Part shown: in pieces, positions 8,701 through 16,805 of the stretch
Layout: every line of letters begins with the position of its first letter
How positions within the stretch are numbered: position 1 is the stretch's first letter
Source of the DNA: Nitrospirota bacterium
Lineage (GTDB): Bacteria; Nitrospirota; Thermodesulfovibrionia; Thermodesulfovibrionales; UBA9159
Assembly: GCA_021790195.1 (NCBI GenBank)
Contig: JAJYIF010000032.1
Span: 1 to 37,341, forward strand
Direction of reading: 5' to 3'
DNA length: 37,341 bases
Made by a program: the position numbers and the translations under genes
The notes under the pieces: model-generated
Told to the model about the DNA's origin: nothing
The model's database searches: none
Seen by the model: only the letters and a program-made list of their open reading frames with translations

Positions 8701-9090
8701 ATGAGGATACCTTTTTTAAAACAGATCTCCTGGTATTTGGTTGTTGCAATGTTTGTTATAGGGATCGTTCCGAGACTGGAGGGGGCGATGGCCCCGTCCT
8801 CTGTGATCGCTTCTCAATTTGACAGGGCTACCGACCTCGAACGGATACAAAGGGCCCTCGAAACAAAGGTCGTAAAGGAGAGGCTGGAGAAGCTGGGCTT
8901 TACAACCGAAGAGATCAGCTCAAAATTTGACAGGCTCAGCGACTCTCAGATACACCAACTTGCCCTGCAGGCTGATGATTTGCGGGTTGGAAAGGATGCC
9001 GGGGGAGTGTTAATCGCGCTTTTAATAATCGCTCTTATAGTGGTAGCTGTTCTGTACTTCACCGGTCGCAAAGTCATAGTAACAAAATGA
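8701..9090 (+). CDS. PA2779-like small membrane protein
   Basis: 129 residues. There is a hydrophobic N-terminal segment (about 8-28), then a soluble helical stretch with LERIQRALETKVVKERLEKLGF and repeated DRLSDSQIHQLA-type helices, and a C-terminal transmembrane helix (about 101-122) ending in basic residues. This layout and the neighbour match the PA2779 family, uncharacterised small proteins found beside PA2778-type C39 peptidases. The start at 8701 is fixed by a near-perfect AAAGGAGGTGA at 8686-8695; an upstream GTG at 8692 lies inside that ribosome site. Its stop overlaps the start of the peptidase gene, so the two are coupled. Function unknown. Confidence 0.8.
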   Translation: MRIPFLKQISWYLVVAMFVIGIVPRLEGAMAPSSVIASQFDRATDLERIQRALETKVVKERLEKLGFTTEEISSKFDRLSDSQIHQLALQADDLRVGKDAGGVLIALLIIALIVVAVLYFTGRKVIVTK

Positions 9091-9686
9091 TGTTCATGAA
9101 CAAATGCGTGACGGGTGTGAGATCCTTTCCGGCCCGTCACGCATTTTCGTTTCTTCTCCCTGTTCTCATTATTGTGACTGGCTGCGCTTCGGTCGGCGCC
9201 CGGGCAGGGGTAAGCACTGAGAATGCGCGCATCATCAAAGGCGTACCCTTTTATCCTCAGAAAGAAAACCAGTGCGGCCCGGCGACCATTGCCGCAGTCC
9301 TGAATTACTGGGGCATCCCCGTTACACCGGTGGAGGCGGCGAGGGAGATCTACAGCCGGTCTGCGAGGGGGACCCTGAGCATAGACATGGTCCTCTATGC
9401 AAAGGGAAAAGGACTTGAGAGCTCCTGGTACTCCGGAGGACCGGACGACCTCAGGAATGAGATAAATGCAGGTCTGCCGCTCATAGTCCTCGTGGACAGG
9501 GGTTTTTCCTTTCTGCAGGTGAACCATTTTATGGTTGTCGTCGGATACAATGAGAAAGGAGTGATAGTCAACTCGGGAGAGGACGAGAAAGAGTTTATCC
9601 CGATGAGTGAGTTTCTGAGGTCGTGGGAGAGGACAAAATATTGGACGTTGCTGATAAAGAAGCCAAGAGTGATAAGTAAAGAGTGA
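9087..9686 (+). CDS. PA2778-like C39 family peptidase lipoprotein
   Basis: 199 residues. An N-terminal signal ends in a lipobox, IIVTGC, so it is probably a lipoprotein. The papain-like C39 core follows: QKENQCGPATIAAVLNYWG has the catalytic cysteine after the conserved Gln, and VNHFMVVVGYNEKG has the histidine. The family includes bacteriocin-leader peptidases, but this stand-alone envelope type is associated with PA2779-like proteins and its substrate is unknown. It overlaps the preceding gene by four bases (ATGA). In several relatives a TPR region follows on the same chain; here TPRs are in the next gene. The last codons and stop lie in a 7-bp repeat tract (9667-9694). Confidence 0.85.
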   Translation: MMFMNKCVTGVRSFPARHAFSFLLPVLIIVTGCASVGARAGVSTENARIIKGVPFYPQKENQCGPATIAAVLNYWGIPVTPVEAAREIYSRSARGTLSIDMVLYAKGKGLESSWYSGGPDDLRNEINAGLPLIVLVDRGFSFLQVNHFMVVVGYNEKGVIVNSGEDEKEFIPMSEFLRSWERTKYWTLLIKKPRVISKE

Positions 9687-9694
9687 CAAGTTGA
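9667..9694 (+). repeat. Degenerate 7-bp repeat tract at a gene junction
   Basis: Units GAGTGAT, AAGTAAA, GAGTGAC, AAGTTGA. They supply the last residues and TGA stop of the peptidase gene, and the TTG start of the TPR gene. The units are less alike than those in mobA and alr, so common origin is less sure. Confidence 0.55.
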
Positions 9695-10182
9695 AAAACG
9701 AACATTTCAGATTTCTGAACTTCACGCTGCTCCTTGGCCGCTGGTTGACGCTTTTATTTTGCTTGTTGTCTTTGGGCTGCGCCTTGCCGAGGATAATCGT
9801 ACTCGATGATCCCTTGAGTCCCGGGGAGCATCTTAACCTCGGGGTGGCCTATGAGAAGAAGGGAGAATGGGACAGCTCAATAGCGGAATATAAGGCGGCG
9901 TCTGATAAGATCCCCATCGCTTATACATATTTAGGGAACGTCTATTTTCAGAAGGGCGATTTTAAAAAAGCCGAGGAATATTATAAGAAGTCGATAGAGA
10001 GAGACCCTGCTGATGGAGACGCCTACAACAATCTCGCCTGGCTTTATTACACAAAGAAGGAGAACCTCGGCGAGGCGGAGGGTCTGGCCCTGAAGGCCCT
10101 CGAAGTCACCCCCTCAAAGAAAGACCTTTACCAGGACACCCTCGATAAGATAAGGGAACTGAAAGCCGGTTTGCACGATTGA
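9691..10182 (+). CDS. TPR lipoprotein
   Basis: 163 residues. A hydrophobic signal (about 12-30) ends at LLSLGC, a plausible lipobox. TPR motifs follow: LNLGVAYEKKGEWDSSIAEY, then AYTYLGNVYFQKGDFKKAEE, then AYNNLAWLYYTKKENLGEAE. Such repeats bind other proteins. No ATG gives the signal peptide, so TTG at 9691 is used; its ribosome site is poor, and only four bases separate it from the peptidase stop, which suggests coupling. It may work as the detached TPR half of a PA2778-like protein. Its stop lies 5 bases from the convergent OsmC gene, with no terminator visible between them. Confidence 0.8.
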   Translation: MKNEHFRFLNFTLLLGRWLTLLFCLLSLGCALPRIIVLDDPLSPGEHLNLGVAYEKKGEWDSSIAEYKAASDKIPIAYTYLGNVYFQKGDFKKAEEYYKKSIERDPADGDAYNNLAWLYYTKKENLGEAEGLALKALEVTPSKKDLYQDTLDKIRELKAGLHD

Positions 10183-10187
10183 TGACC

Positions 10188-10616
10188 CTATTTCAGCAGT
10201 CTCGCCTTTAACGTAATCTCCGTACCCGTAAGCGCCTGAGACACCGGACAGCCCTTCTTGACCGCCTCGGCCTGCTCCAGGAAAGTCTTCTCGTCTATCC
10301 CCGGTATCTTCGCTTCTGTGTCCAACTCGATGGAGGTGATCTTGAATCCTTCTCCGACCTTGTCTATGTGGACCTTTGCAGAGGTCTGGATTCGCTCGGG
10401 CCTGAATCCGGCCTTCTCTATGAAGAGGGACAAGGCCATTGAAAAACAGCCCGCATGGGCGGCCCCGATAAGTTCCTCCGGGTTTGTGCCGAGACCGTTT
10501 TCAAAACGCGAGGAGAAGGAATAAGGTCCGTCGAACGCCCCGCTCCCGAGCTTCATACGCCCTTTTCCCTTAAGCAAATCACCTTCCCAAACAGCTTCCG
10601 CCTTTCGCACCGGCAT
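10188..10616 (-). CDS. osmC: OsmC family peroxide-detoxifying protein
   Basis: 142 residues, the normal length. OsmC-type proteins reduce organic hydroperoxides with two cysteines. Both are present: one in GAAHAGCFSMAL and one in KKGCPVSQAL. The N-terminus RKAEAVWEGDLLKGKGRMKL and the GTNPEELIGAAHA helix match the OsmC subgroup more than Ohr. The ATG at 10616 has AAGGAGGT directly upstream. It is on its own strand unit, convergent with the TPR lipoprotein gene, and the two-domain stress protein lies upstream on the same strand across a 163-base gap. Confidence 0.92.
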   Translation of the reverse strand: MPVRKAEAVWEGDLLKGKGRMKLGSGAFDGPYSFSSRFENGLGTNPEELIGAAHAGCFSMALSLFIEKAGFRPERIQTSAKVHIDKVGEGFKITSIELDTEAKIPGIDEKTFLEQAEAVKKGCPVSQALTGTEITLKARLLK

Positions 10617-10779
10617 GTCTGTACCTCCTTATTCAATCTGCTGAATCGGATAGCGAGCGCATTCCTTGCAGCTTGATGTGTGGTTAGCGAGCGAATATGG
10701 GAAATAACAACTCCCTACGATAAGATACCTCGCAGCTCGCTGCGTGGTTCTTCATTATATTTTCCCGAAGCGGAGAAAC

Positions 10780-11667
10780 TCATTTCTCGCCCGTCTTTCC
10801 CAGGAGGACCGGACAGCCGGCCTGGCCGAGGACGCGTCTGGACACGCTTCCCAGCATGCCCTTTATTCCCTTCAGTCCCCTGGAGCCCAGAGCCACGAGA
10901 TCGACCTTCAAGGCCTCGGCCCTCGCTATTATCTCAGTCGCCGGATCCCCGCGCCTGGAAACCTCTTTTATGTTCGCAAACTTTCCGCTTAAATGTGATT
11001 TGGCAAGATCGAGCGTCCTTTCGGAGTCCTGTATCTCTATGACCCTCGCCTTTGCGATATAGTCCTTGATCTTTTCGTCCATCTGCATGACGAGCCTCTC
11101 AGGAATGTCGGAGGCGGCGGACCACGCGACATTCATGACTGTCATCTCAGTGTCGTCCGGGAAGGGCATGGAGGCGAGAAGGTCCGCGGTGGAGGTGGCC
11201 GAATGCGAGCCGTCGGTCGCGAAGAGCACCTTCATTTTACCCGAGACCCGCCATTTGGCAGGCCGGGTCACGAGCAAAGGGAGCGGAGAGTTGATGGCGA
11301 CAGACCGCGTTACGCTCCCGAGGAGAAAGGATTTGAGGCCTTTTAAGCCTCTTGCGCCCATGACTATAAGGTCCGCGTTGGAATCTGCCGCAACTTCTAT
11401 GATCGAGCTGTCCGGTAGCCCTTCTTCCTCCAGAGTAGAGATCTTTGCCTTAAGGGGTTTAAGAATATCCGCTGAGGTACGAAGGATCCTGGGAGCGACT
11501 CTTTTTATAGCGTGTCTGATCTGGGCGTGGTAGTCGTCGGCATAAGGGATATCCGAAACGACATACAACACGATGATTTCATCTTTCTGGGAGAGATGGA
11601 ATCGTGTAAGAAACCTTGCCGCTTCCTCCGAGCATTTCGACCCGTCAGTGGCGAATACTACCTTCAT
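10780..11667 (-). CDS. Universal stress protein with two UspA domains
   Basis: 295 residues made of two tandem UspA folds, roughly 1-140 and 145-295. Each starts with the VLFATDGS type strand (MKVVFATDGSKCSE and MKVLFATDGSHSAT) and ends with the ATP-binding loop pattern G-x2-G-x9-G-S/T: GARGLKGLKSFLLGS in the first and GSRGLKGIKGMLGS in the second. Both halves therefore probably bind nucleotide. Such double proteins are linked to starvation and oxygen or redox stress. The ATG at 11667 has GGGAGAAG upstream. The 163 bases between this gene and osmC hold AGCGAGCG motifs and other short repeats but no clear promoter. Confidence 0.92.
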   Translation of the reverse strand: MKVVFATDGSKCSEEAARFLTRFHLSQKDEIIVLYVVSDIPYADDYHAQIRHAIKRVAPRILRTSADILKPLKAKISTLEEEGLPDSSIIEVAADSNADLIVMGARGLKGLKSFLLGSVTRSVAINSPLPLLVTRPAKWRVSGKMKVLFATDGSHSATSTADLLASMPFPDDTEMTVMNVAWSAASDIPERLVMQMDEKIKDYIAKARVIEIQDSERTLDLAKSHLSGKFANIKEVSRRGDPATEIIARAEALKVDLVALGSRGLKGIKGMLGSVSRRVLGQAGCPVLLGKTGEK

Positions 11668-11775
11668 TTCTTCTCCCTGACCATGTTTCTTGATTAAAGC
11701 TTATCACATATTCCGGACATTACAACGGGGAGAAGAGGGGTCGAAATCGATTATCGCGCCCTCGATTTGCGGTAC

Positions 11776-11853
11776 TTATTTGCTCTTTTTCTTTTTTGCA
11801 GTGGCCTTCTTGGGGCCGCACGTCGAAGCCTTGTGACCGGGTTTGCATGCCAT
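11776..11853 (-). CDS. 25-residue Lys/Cys-rich mini-protein
   Basis: A very short gene, supported by signals more than by homology. It starts MACKPGHKASTCGPKK and ends in a run of lysines with a final SK. It has two cysteines (C3, C12) nine residues apart, one histidine and ten lysines, and no hydrophobic stretch. The ATG has AAAGGAGA 9 bases upstream and a near-consensus promoter at 11893-11921, with a leader of about 35 bases. No terminator with a T-run is seen, although an AAATCGA/TCGATTT inverted repeat lies just downstream. It could bind nucleic acid or metal, or be a leader peptide; none of these is shown. I do not recognise a family. Confidence 0.6.
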   Translation of the reverse strand: MACKPGHKASTCGPKKATAKKKKSK

Positions 11854-11892
11854 AGCGACTGTCTCCTTTCTAAAGAGGATGAACTACTTCCA

Positions 11893-11921
11893 ACTATAGC
11901 ATCGGGGCGAAGGGCTGTCAA
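11893..11921 (-). promoter_or_regulatory. Near-consensus sigma-70 promoter of the mini-gene
   Basis: On the minus strand, a perfect TTGACA (11921-11916) is followed after exactly 17 bases by TATAGT (11898-11893), five of six consensus bases. Transcription would start near 11886, about 33 bases before the mini-gene ATG. This is one of the best promoter matches in the window. Confidence 0.8.
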
Positions 11922-12032
11922 TTGAAAAGCGCGGAATAACTGGAAGTTGTCGTTTCAGGCAATGGAAAAGGCCTTGCGCGGCAAATGCCGTCTATTTATG
12001 GATGATAATGTCTGTTAGGCTTGTGAAGTCAA

Positions 12033-12746
12033 TTAGACTTTCGACGCCTCGACAATCCTTTCGGCGTTTGAAAGGAAGAGGGTATCCGCAACACTTGTCC
12101 CGAATTCTTTACTGACTTCTTTATAGGCGCCGGAGAGGACCGGCGGCCTGTTCCTGTCATCGTGTGCGTCGGTGGCTACAAAGTCGACAAGCCCTTTCTT
12201 TATCATCCCAATTGATATCTTCCGCAGACCCTTGCCGAAACCCCCTGTAAGACTCATCGCAGTTATCTGGCAAAGGGCTCCGTTATCCCGCAATTTCCCG
12301 AGAGCGGGAAGATCGTTCATCAGGCGGAGATGTCTTTCCGGATGCGTGATTATCGGTATGATCCCCCTGTGCCTCAAATTGAAGATCAGGTTGTCTACGT
12401 TCGGCGGAAGGATGTAGTCGGGCATCTCGATGAGCATGTATCCGGAGCCGCCGAGCGTAGGCACTTCCCCTTTTTCGACCCGATCCAGGAGGTCGACTGA
12501 GACCCTTACGTCCGCGCCGTAAGAAAGTCTCGGCGTTTCGGGTGCAATCTTTTTCAGGTCCTCCAATACGGACCGGATCCCGCTGCTTCTGTTTTCGTAA
12601 GTGCCGGGGAGGATGTGCGGAGTGGCGAAGATATGGTATATCCCGTCACCGGCGGCGATATTGAGCATCCTCAGAGACCCGTCCGTCTCGGAGGGGCCGT
12701 CGTCCATGCCCGGCAGTATATGACAATGAATATCGATAAAGTTCAA
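12033..12746 (-). CDS. cpsB: CpsB/YwqE-type PHP tyrosine phosphatase
   Basis: 237 residues. A PHP-fold, metal-dependent phosphatase that removes phosphate from tyrosine kinases of capsule synthesis. Metal ligands are visible in order: DIHCHILPGMDDG (H-x-H), ATPHILPGTYENR, MLIEMPD, ITHPERHLR and VATDAHDDRNRPP. The ATG at 12746 begins directly with MNFIDIHCHI, as in relatives. It is the last gene of the exopolysaccharide run, 36 bases after the O-antigen ligase gene, and its likely substrate is the Wzc-type kinase at 16711-18984. This phosphatase type was first described in Gram-positive capsule systems, but it also occurs in Gram-negative EPS loci. Confidence 0.93.
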   Translation of the reverse strand: MNFIDIHCHILPGMDDGPSETDGSLRMLNIAAGDGIYHIFATPHILPGTYENRSSGIRSVLEDLKKIAPETPRLSYGADVRVSVDLLDRVEKGEVPTLGGSGYMLIEMPDYILPPNVDNLIFNLRHRGIIPIITHPERHLRLMNDLPALGKLRDNGALCQITAMSLTGGFGKGLRKISIGMIKKGLVDFVATDAHDDRNRPPVLSGAYKEVSKEFGTSVADTLFLSNAERIVEASKV

Positions 12747-12782
12747 GTCCTGACCTGCTGCCTCTCAATCCGTCCCCGGCAA

Positions 12783-14069
12783 CTAAGATTCACTCAAAGA
12801 TCTCCTGCTCATGAAGACCCCGATTCCCAGCACGAGAAAAAAGAGGATGGCGTTCGACGGAATGTGAAGATTGAAGTCGACTATGCTGTGTACCGCTATG
12901 GTTGTCAGGGATGATAGCAGCGCGGCCCCGATATACAGTCCCCTTCCCTGCCAGTCGGTCTTGAGTATTCTTCTGAGGACCGTAAACAAGAAAATGACGA
13001 CCAGGAAGGTCCCCACGATTCCGAACTCGAGAAGCAGTTCCAAGTAGTCGTTGTGGGCATGAGTCCAATAAAGATAAAGCCCCTCGGGCTGATAGATCTT
13101 GAAGATGTAGCGAAAAGTCCCGAGACCGCTGCCGAGCAAGGAATAGTCCCTGAATGCCGAGAGAGTTCCCTGCCACGCTGTCAGTCTCTGCAGGCCCGAG
13201 ACTTCGCTCTGTGAGAATCTTTCTATAATTGGGGAGACCCCGAGAAAGAGAAGATATATCGCCAGGACAAGAGAGAACAAAATTATCGGAATAAGCTTCT
13301 TCTTGGACACTCCCTTCATGAAGACCATAAGGGAGAAGACGAGCACGCCCGCGAAGAAAGATATTATCCCTCCCCTCGAGAGGCTGAAAAAAAGCGATAT
13401 CGTCATCGTGACTCCGAAGAACGCAAACAGGATTTTCTTTTCGAGGCGCCTCGCCCTTAAGGCGATTCCTATTGAAAAGGGAATAATCATGCCGATAAAC
13501 CCGGCGAAATGGTTCTTGTTTATAAATGTGCCGTAAGGAGAGGCGTTCTCGTGGATGGGTTTCTTGATCCAATATATCTTCCCATTCCATGTGGCATGCT
13601 GAATTATTGCGAATATGCTCAAGAAGAACCCGAATGCAACGAGGGTCTTGAGGACCCTGTCAGCATCCTCCTCGTCTTTCAGTCCGAAAGCGGCGATAAA
13701 GAACACCGCAAGATAGATGAAGAGGCGGGCTGTTTCCATCTCGGTAGCGAATGGGTAGATCGAAATGCTGTGAAAGGCCGGACTCTTCGGGGTAACGGAG
13801 ACCAGCTCCTCGAACCTGGGATAAATGATGCCCAGCATAGAAACCGGAAGCGGGACCAACTGAAAAAGAGGGTAAGAAAAAAGGAGGAGAGAAAGAAGAA
13901 CGACCCCTTTTCCGCCTGCGAAGGTGTCGACGTCTCCGCGAGTGCTCCATAGGAAATACATGAGGGCGGCGACAGCTACAAAGGCTGTGATGGCCATCGT
14001 CCATGGATATACCGCGCCGAAAAGCAGCGCCGCAATTATGACCACCGCGCTGAGACTAATGCTTATCAT
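12783..14069 (-). CDS. O-antigen ligase / EPS polymerase (Wzy/WaaL family)
   Basis: 428 residues and highly hydrophobic, with about ten to twelve transmembrane helices. A loop between roughly 155 and 190 holds the long periplasmic segment, and the family signature occurs near residue 325 in YWTHAHNDYLELLLEFG. The C-terminal helices contain LTTIAVHSIVDFNLHIPSNA, also typical. Such proteins join repeat units into polysaccharide or transfer the chain to a lipid or protein acceptor; sequence alone does not decide which. Within an EPS locus with Wza- and Wzc-like proteins, a polymerase role is likely. The start at 14069 overlaps the J-domain gene by 14 bases. Confidence 0.9.
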   Translation of the reverse strand: MISISLSAVVIIAALLFGAVYPWTMAITAFVAVAALMYFLWSTRGDVDTFAGGKGVVLLSLLLFSYPLFQLVPLPVSMLGIIYPRFEELVSVTPKSPAFHSISIYPFATEMETARLFIYLAVFFIAAFGLKDEEDADRVLKTLVAFGFFLSIFAIIQHATWNGKIYWIKKPIHENASPYGTFINKNHFAGFIGMIIPFSIGIALRARRLEKKILFAFFGVTMTISLFFSLSRGGIISFFAGVLVFSLMVFMKGVSKKKLIPIILFSLVLAIYLLFLGVSPIIERFSQSEVSGLQRLTAWQGTLSAFRDYSLLGSGLGTFRYIFKIYQPEGLYLYWTHAHNDYLELLLEFGIVGTFLVVIFLFTVLRRILKTDWQGRGLYIGAALLSSLTTIAVHSIVDFNLHIPSNAILFFLVLGIGVFMSRRSLSES

Positions 14070-15507
14070 AATCGATCCTTGTGATCTTAAGGCCTCCGTC
14101 TACTCTGCCGAGAGACCACCTCGCTCTGCCGTTAATCGCAGGCCCCATGTCCCCGCCCAACCTCTTGATGCTGTAATCTCCAGTCACAGTTATCGCGTCG
14201 TCTTTCTTACTGATGCTCACATTCTTCAGCACGTAACTGTACCTGCCGTTTTCGAAATTCTTTTTGTAGGACTCCCTGATGTCGTCATAGCGCATATTGC
14301 CGTTCTCTATCGCGGATCTCGAAAAGAAAGCCATGAATTTTGAGATGTCGCCTTCCTCATATGCATGAACATACTGGACCATGAAGAAGAAAACCTCCGT
14401 CTCGAGATCACTGAGCTTTGCGTTGAGCGCCTCATCTTCAGGGCCGGCCCCCTTCTGTCCGGGGAGGCTCCCCGGCTGTTTGTCGGAAGATCCACGGGGG
14501 GGCACTGCAGCCATTTCTTTTTTGGGGGCTTTGTCCTGCACGACAAAGGCAGGGACATTTCCTGATGCTAACTCTATTTCCCGTAAACGGCTTTTTCCCT
14601 CGGGCGCGACAGGGACCACTTTAAGGCTTTTCTCCATTTGATTCGGGACTCTCGCTGCGCGGGACCGAGACGCTCCGGCAATCTCCGTCCCGGCTGTCCT
14701 CCTCCGGGGCTGTACGCCGGACCCTTCTCTGTAAAAAATCCGCATTTCGGACGGCGTCGCTTGCTGCGTCTCCGGTTGAACCCTGACCTCCCTGGGGTAT
14801 GCCGGGACATCTGCTATGTGCGCGGACTGCTGTCGCAGGGGTTGAGCCTTCTTCGTCTGCGGAAGATACCGGTCCTGTCTGTTATTCAGAAAGATCGTCA
14901 GCAAAATCGCAAGAGAAATCAGGATAGAACACGGTATAATCAACTTCGGTAGCAGCCTTCTCAGTCCGGGTGAGATAAACGGATATCTTGCAGGCCGTCG
15001 TCTGTGAGAGGTACTCCCAGGGTGGATCCTAAGATACGTGTCTCCGGTCATTGTAGTTCTCATATCGTATTCCTTCTTCTTTTCAGGGTTTTTTAGAATA
15101 TCATAAGCGGCATTGATCTGCTTCGCGCATCTCGCAGCATCGGCGCTGCTGTTTCTGTCCGGGTGGTAAATGAGCATCAGGTCCTTCCAGCGTTTGTGGA
15201 TCTGATTGAGGGACGCGGTGCGGGGCAGAAAAAGAGTCAGATAATGGTCATTTTTCGGATTGAAATGCAATCTTATAAGGATGTCTCTTAGGTGCTTTTG
15301 TATGTATTCGATGCTGATACCCTTTCCGGATAGAAAGTTCCTGGCTGGCTCTGCCTCATTCAGTATATCTATCAATGCGTCCGAGTATCGCACCGCCTGT
15401 GTGCTGAAACGCTCCCAGGATATGCCCGCTTTGACTTCGCCCATGAATTCCAAAGCCTCCTGATAGATCAGTTTCTTGCCGGAACCATCGAAAGAGAATC
15501 TATCCAT
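14056..15507 (-). CDS. Membrane-anchored J-domain protein with NTF2-like C-terminus
   Basis: 483 residues. Residues about 100-155 form a J-domain with the key HPD motif in LMLIYHPDRNSS and the KQINAAYDILKNPEKKKEYD helix, so it can be expected to stimulate an Hsp70 ATPase. A transmembrane helix lies near 190-210 (LIIPCSILISLAILLTIFL), followed by a long Pro/Gln/Arg-rich linker. The last ~115 residues resemble NTF2/SnoaL-like folds (VQYVHAYEEGDISKFMAFFS, then WSLGRVDGGLKITRIDYD). The J-domain is therefore cytoplasmic and the NTF2-like part probably periplasmic. Its place between the polymerase and the TPR gene suggests a role in assembling or controlling the EPS machinery. The overlaps are 14 bases downstream and 40 upstream. 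Confidence 0.82.
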   Translation of the reverse strand: MDRFSFDGSGKKLIYQEALEFMGEVKAGISWERFSTQAVRYSDALIDILNEAEPARNFLSGKGISIEYIQKHLRDILIRLHFNPKNDHYLTLFLPRTASLNQIHKRWKDLMLIYHPDRNSSADAARCAKQINAAYDILKNPEKKKEYDMRTTMTGDTYLRIHPGSTSHRRRPARYPFISPGLRRLLPKLIIPCSILISLAILLTIFLNNRQDRYLPQTKKAQPLRQQSAHIADVPAYPREVRVQPETQQATPSEMRIFYREGSGVQPRRRTAGTEIAGASRSRAARVPNQMEKSLKVVPVAPEGKSRLREIELASGNVPAFVVQDKAPKKEMAAVPPRGSSDKQPGSLPGQKGAGPEDEALNAKLSDLETEVFFFMVQYVHAYEEGDISKFMAFFSRSAIENGNMRYDDIRESYKKNFENGRYSYVLKNVSISKKDDAITVTGDYSIKRLGGDMGPAINGRARWSLGRVDGGLKITRIDYDKH

Positions 15508-16805
15508 GCATCCCCGCTTATCTTGTTATCGAACCTGTCCGATTGTTCTCTCTTGATCCCGATGCTCACGGCTTTGCATTTCGGCGGTGTAGTGAATTCC
15601 AGATCTATCTTCTTCCATAGATTCGTCCCTGTAACGGGTTCCGTCTTCTTTACGAAAGGATCGCACAGAAAAGCCGACGCTTCAAAAATGATCCCGTTCA
15701 GCGTCGTGATGTTGTGAGTCCTTATATACCCTGACAACCTGTATTTATTGCCTGGATTCACCGGGACGACCTGCTGCGCGATATAGATTCCCGGGTTGCT
15801 TTTTCCGTTGAAATTGACGCTCAGGGATGCAAATCCCGACCAGTGAATATCCTTATCGATAAAGATCCTTACGCCGTCAGAGGACCCTGTCTTCCAGTCG
15901 AAGCCTCCGTTTTCTATGGGGAGTTCAAAATCGCCGTTCCAAAGCATCTCATCTGCGGACCTCTTAGCGGAAATAGCGAACCTCTTTTGAAACTCCTCCC
16001 AAAGCGACTGAGCCTCTTTCATCTCTCCCTCACGGATAAGAAAATCGCAATATTGCAAGTAATCGCTCATACCAGGACTGAACTTTCTCAGCATCCTCCA
16101 CGCGTCCGCGGATGCGCCGAGAAGCCTGTTAGACATAACAAAAAGGAGATAGCGTTTGTAGAACCTGTAATCTGCGGGAACAAGATTTGTGATCATTGTC
16201 TCAGGAGCAACTCCGAGAGTGAAACAAAGAGAATAGACGTTTTCCTGATCGTCAGGGGCCATGTAGATATAACGGCGGAATAATTGGATAGCATCAGAGA
16301 ACTCGTTCTGACGAAGGAAGAAGACCCCTGCCTCCCATGTAATTGCTGGATTGTTCTTGTCCAGGTAAACAGACTTCCTTATGGCCCGCTCTGCCTGCGC
16401 CGTCATGCCGCTGTCCCGATAAGCCCTGGCGAGCCCAAGCCAGACCTGACCATCCGTAGGGTTCCTCTTCAGTGAAAGAAGGTAATATTTTATGGCCTTG
16501 CTCGGGTCCGGCGAGTCCTGGGCCGTATAATGAAGGAAACCGAGCAGATAATAATAACGGGCATCTTCACCTGTTAACAGAGACGCATACGAAATCTTCC
16601 TTCCATTCAGTTTGGAAAGGTCTTGCGCGTAATACTCGGAAAAGGCCTGTCTGAGGAAAGCAATCAGTACAAGTATCGAGAGTATTGCAAAAAGGATCCT
16701 GAAAAAAACATTATGCGTTGTCCGTTTTTCGTCTCTTTCGCTTCTCTTTATGATCGTCGTAACCATCTCCATAATAATGAGAATAATAGTAGGAATACGA
16801 ACCAT
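15468..16805 (-). CDS. Membrane-anchored TPR protein with carbohydrate-binding-like C-terminus
   Basis: Up to 445 residues. A transmembrane helix (about 36-53, FRILFAILSILVLIAFL) is followed by TPR-like repeats (YYYLLGFLHYTAQD, then AIKYYLLSLKRNPTDGQVWLGLARAY and two more). The C-terminal ~160 residues look like a jelly-roll carbohydrate-binding module: MLWNGDFELPIENGGFDW, ASLSVNFNGKS, YIAQQVVPVNPGNKYRLSGYI and DAWIDSLSMVP. This layout occurs in EPS loci. The start is uncertain: 16805, 16772 and 16766 are all ATG, all overlap the kinase gene by 56-95 bases, and none has a good ribosome site. A role near the export channel or polymer is inference. Confidence 0.78.
   Translation of the reverse strand: MVRIPTIILIIMEMVTTIIKRSERDEKRTTHNVFFRILFAILSILVLIAFLRQAFSEYYAQDLSKLNGRKISYASLLTGEDARYYYLLGFLHYTAQDSPDPSKAIKYYLLSLKRNPTDGQVWLGLARAYRDSGMTAQAERAIRKSVYLDKNNPAITWEAGVFFLRQNEFSDAIQLFRRYIYMAPDDQENVYSLCFTLGVAPETMITNLVPADYRFYKRYLLFVMSNRLLGASADAWRMLRKFSPGMSDYLQYCDFLIREGEMKEAQSLWEEFQKRFAISAKRSADEMLWNGDFELPIENGGFDWKTGSSDGVRIFIDKDIHWSGFASLSVNFNGKSNPGIYIAQQVVPVNPGNKYRLSGYIRTHNITTLNGIIFEASAFLCDPFVKKTEPVTGTNLWKKIDLEFTTPPKCKAVSIGIKREQSDRFDNKISGDAWIDSLSMVPARN

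Noticed and set aside
8601-8822. 73-codon frame spanning the start of the PA2779-like gene
   Set aside because: It overlaps the better gene, which has a near-perfect ribosome site, and shows no family features.
12790-13590. 266-codon frame within the O-antigen ligase gene
   Set aside because: Same strand but another frame of a well-supported membrane protein; no family features.
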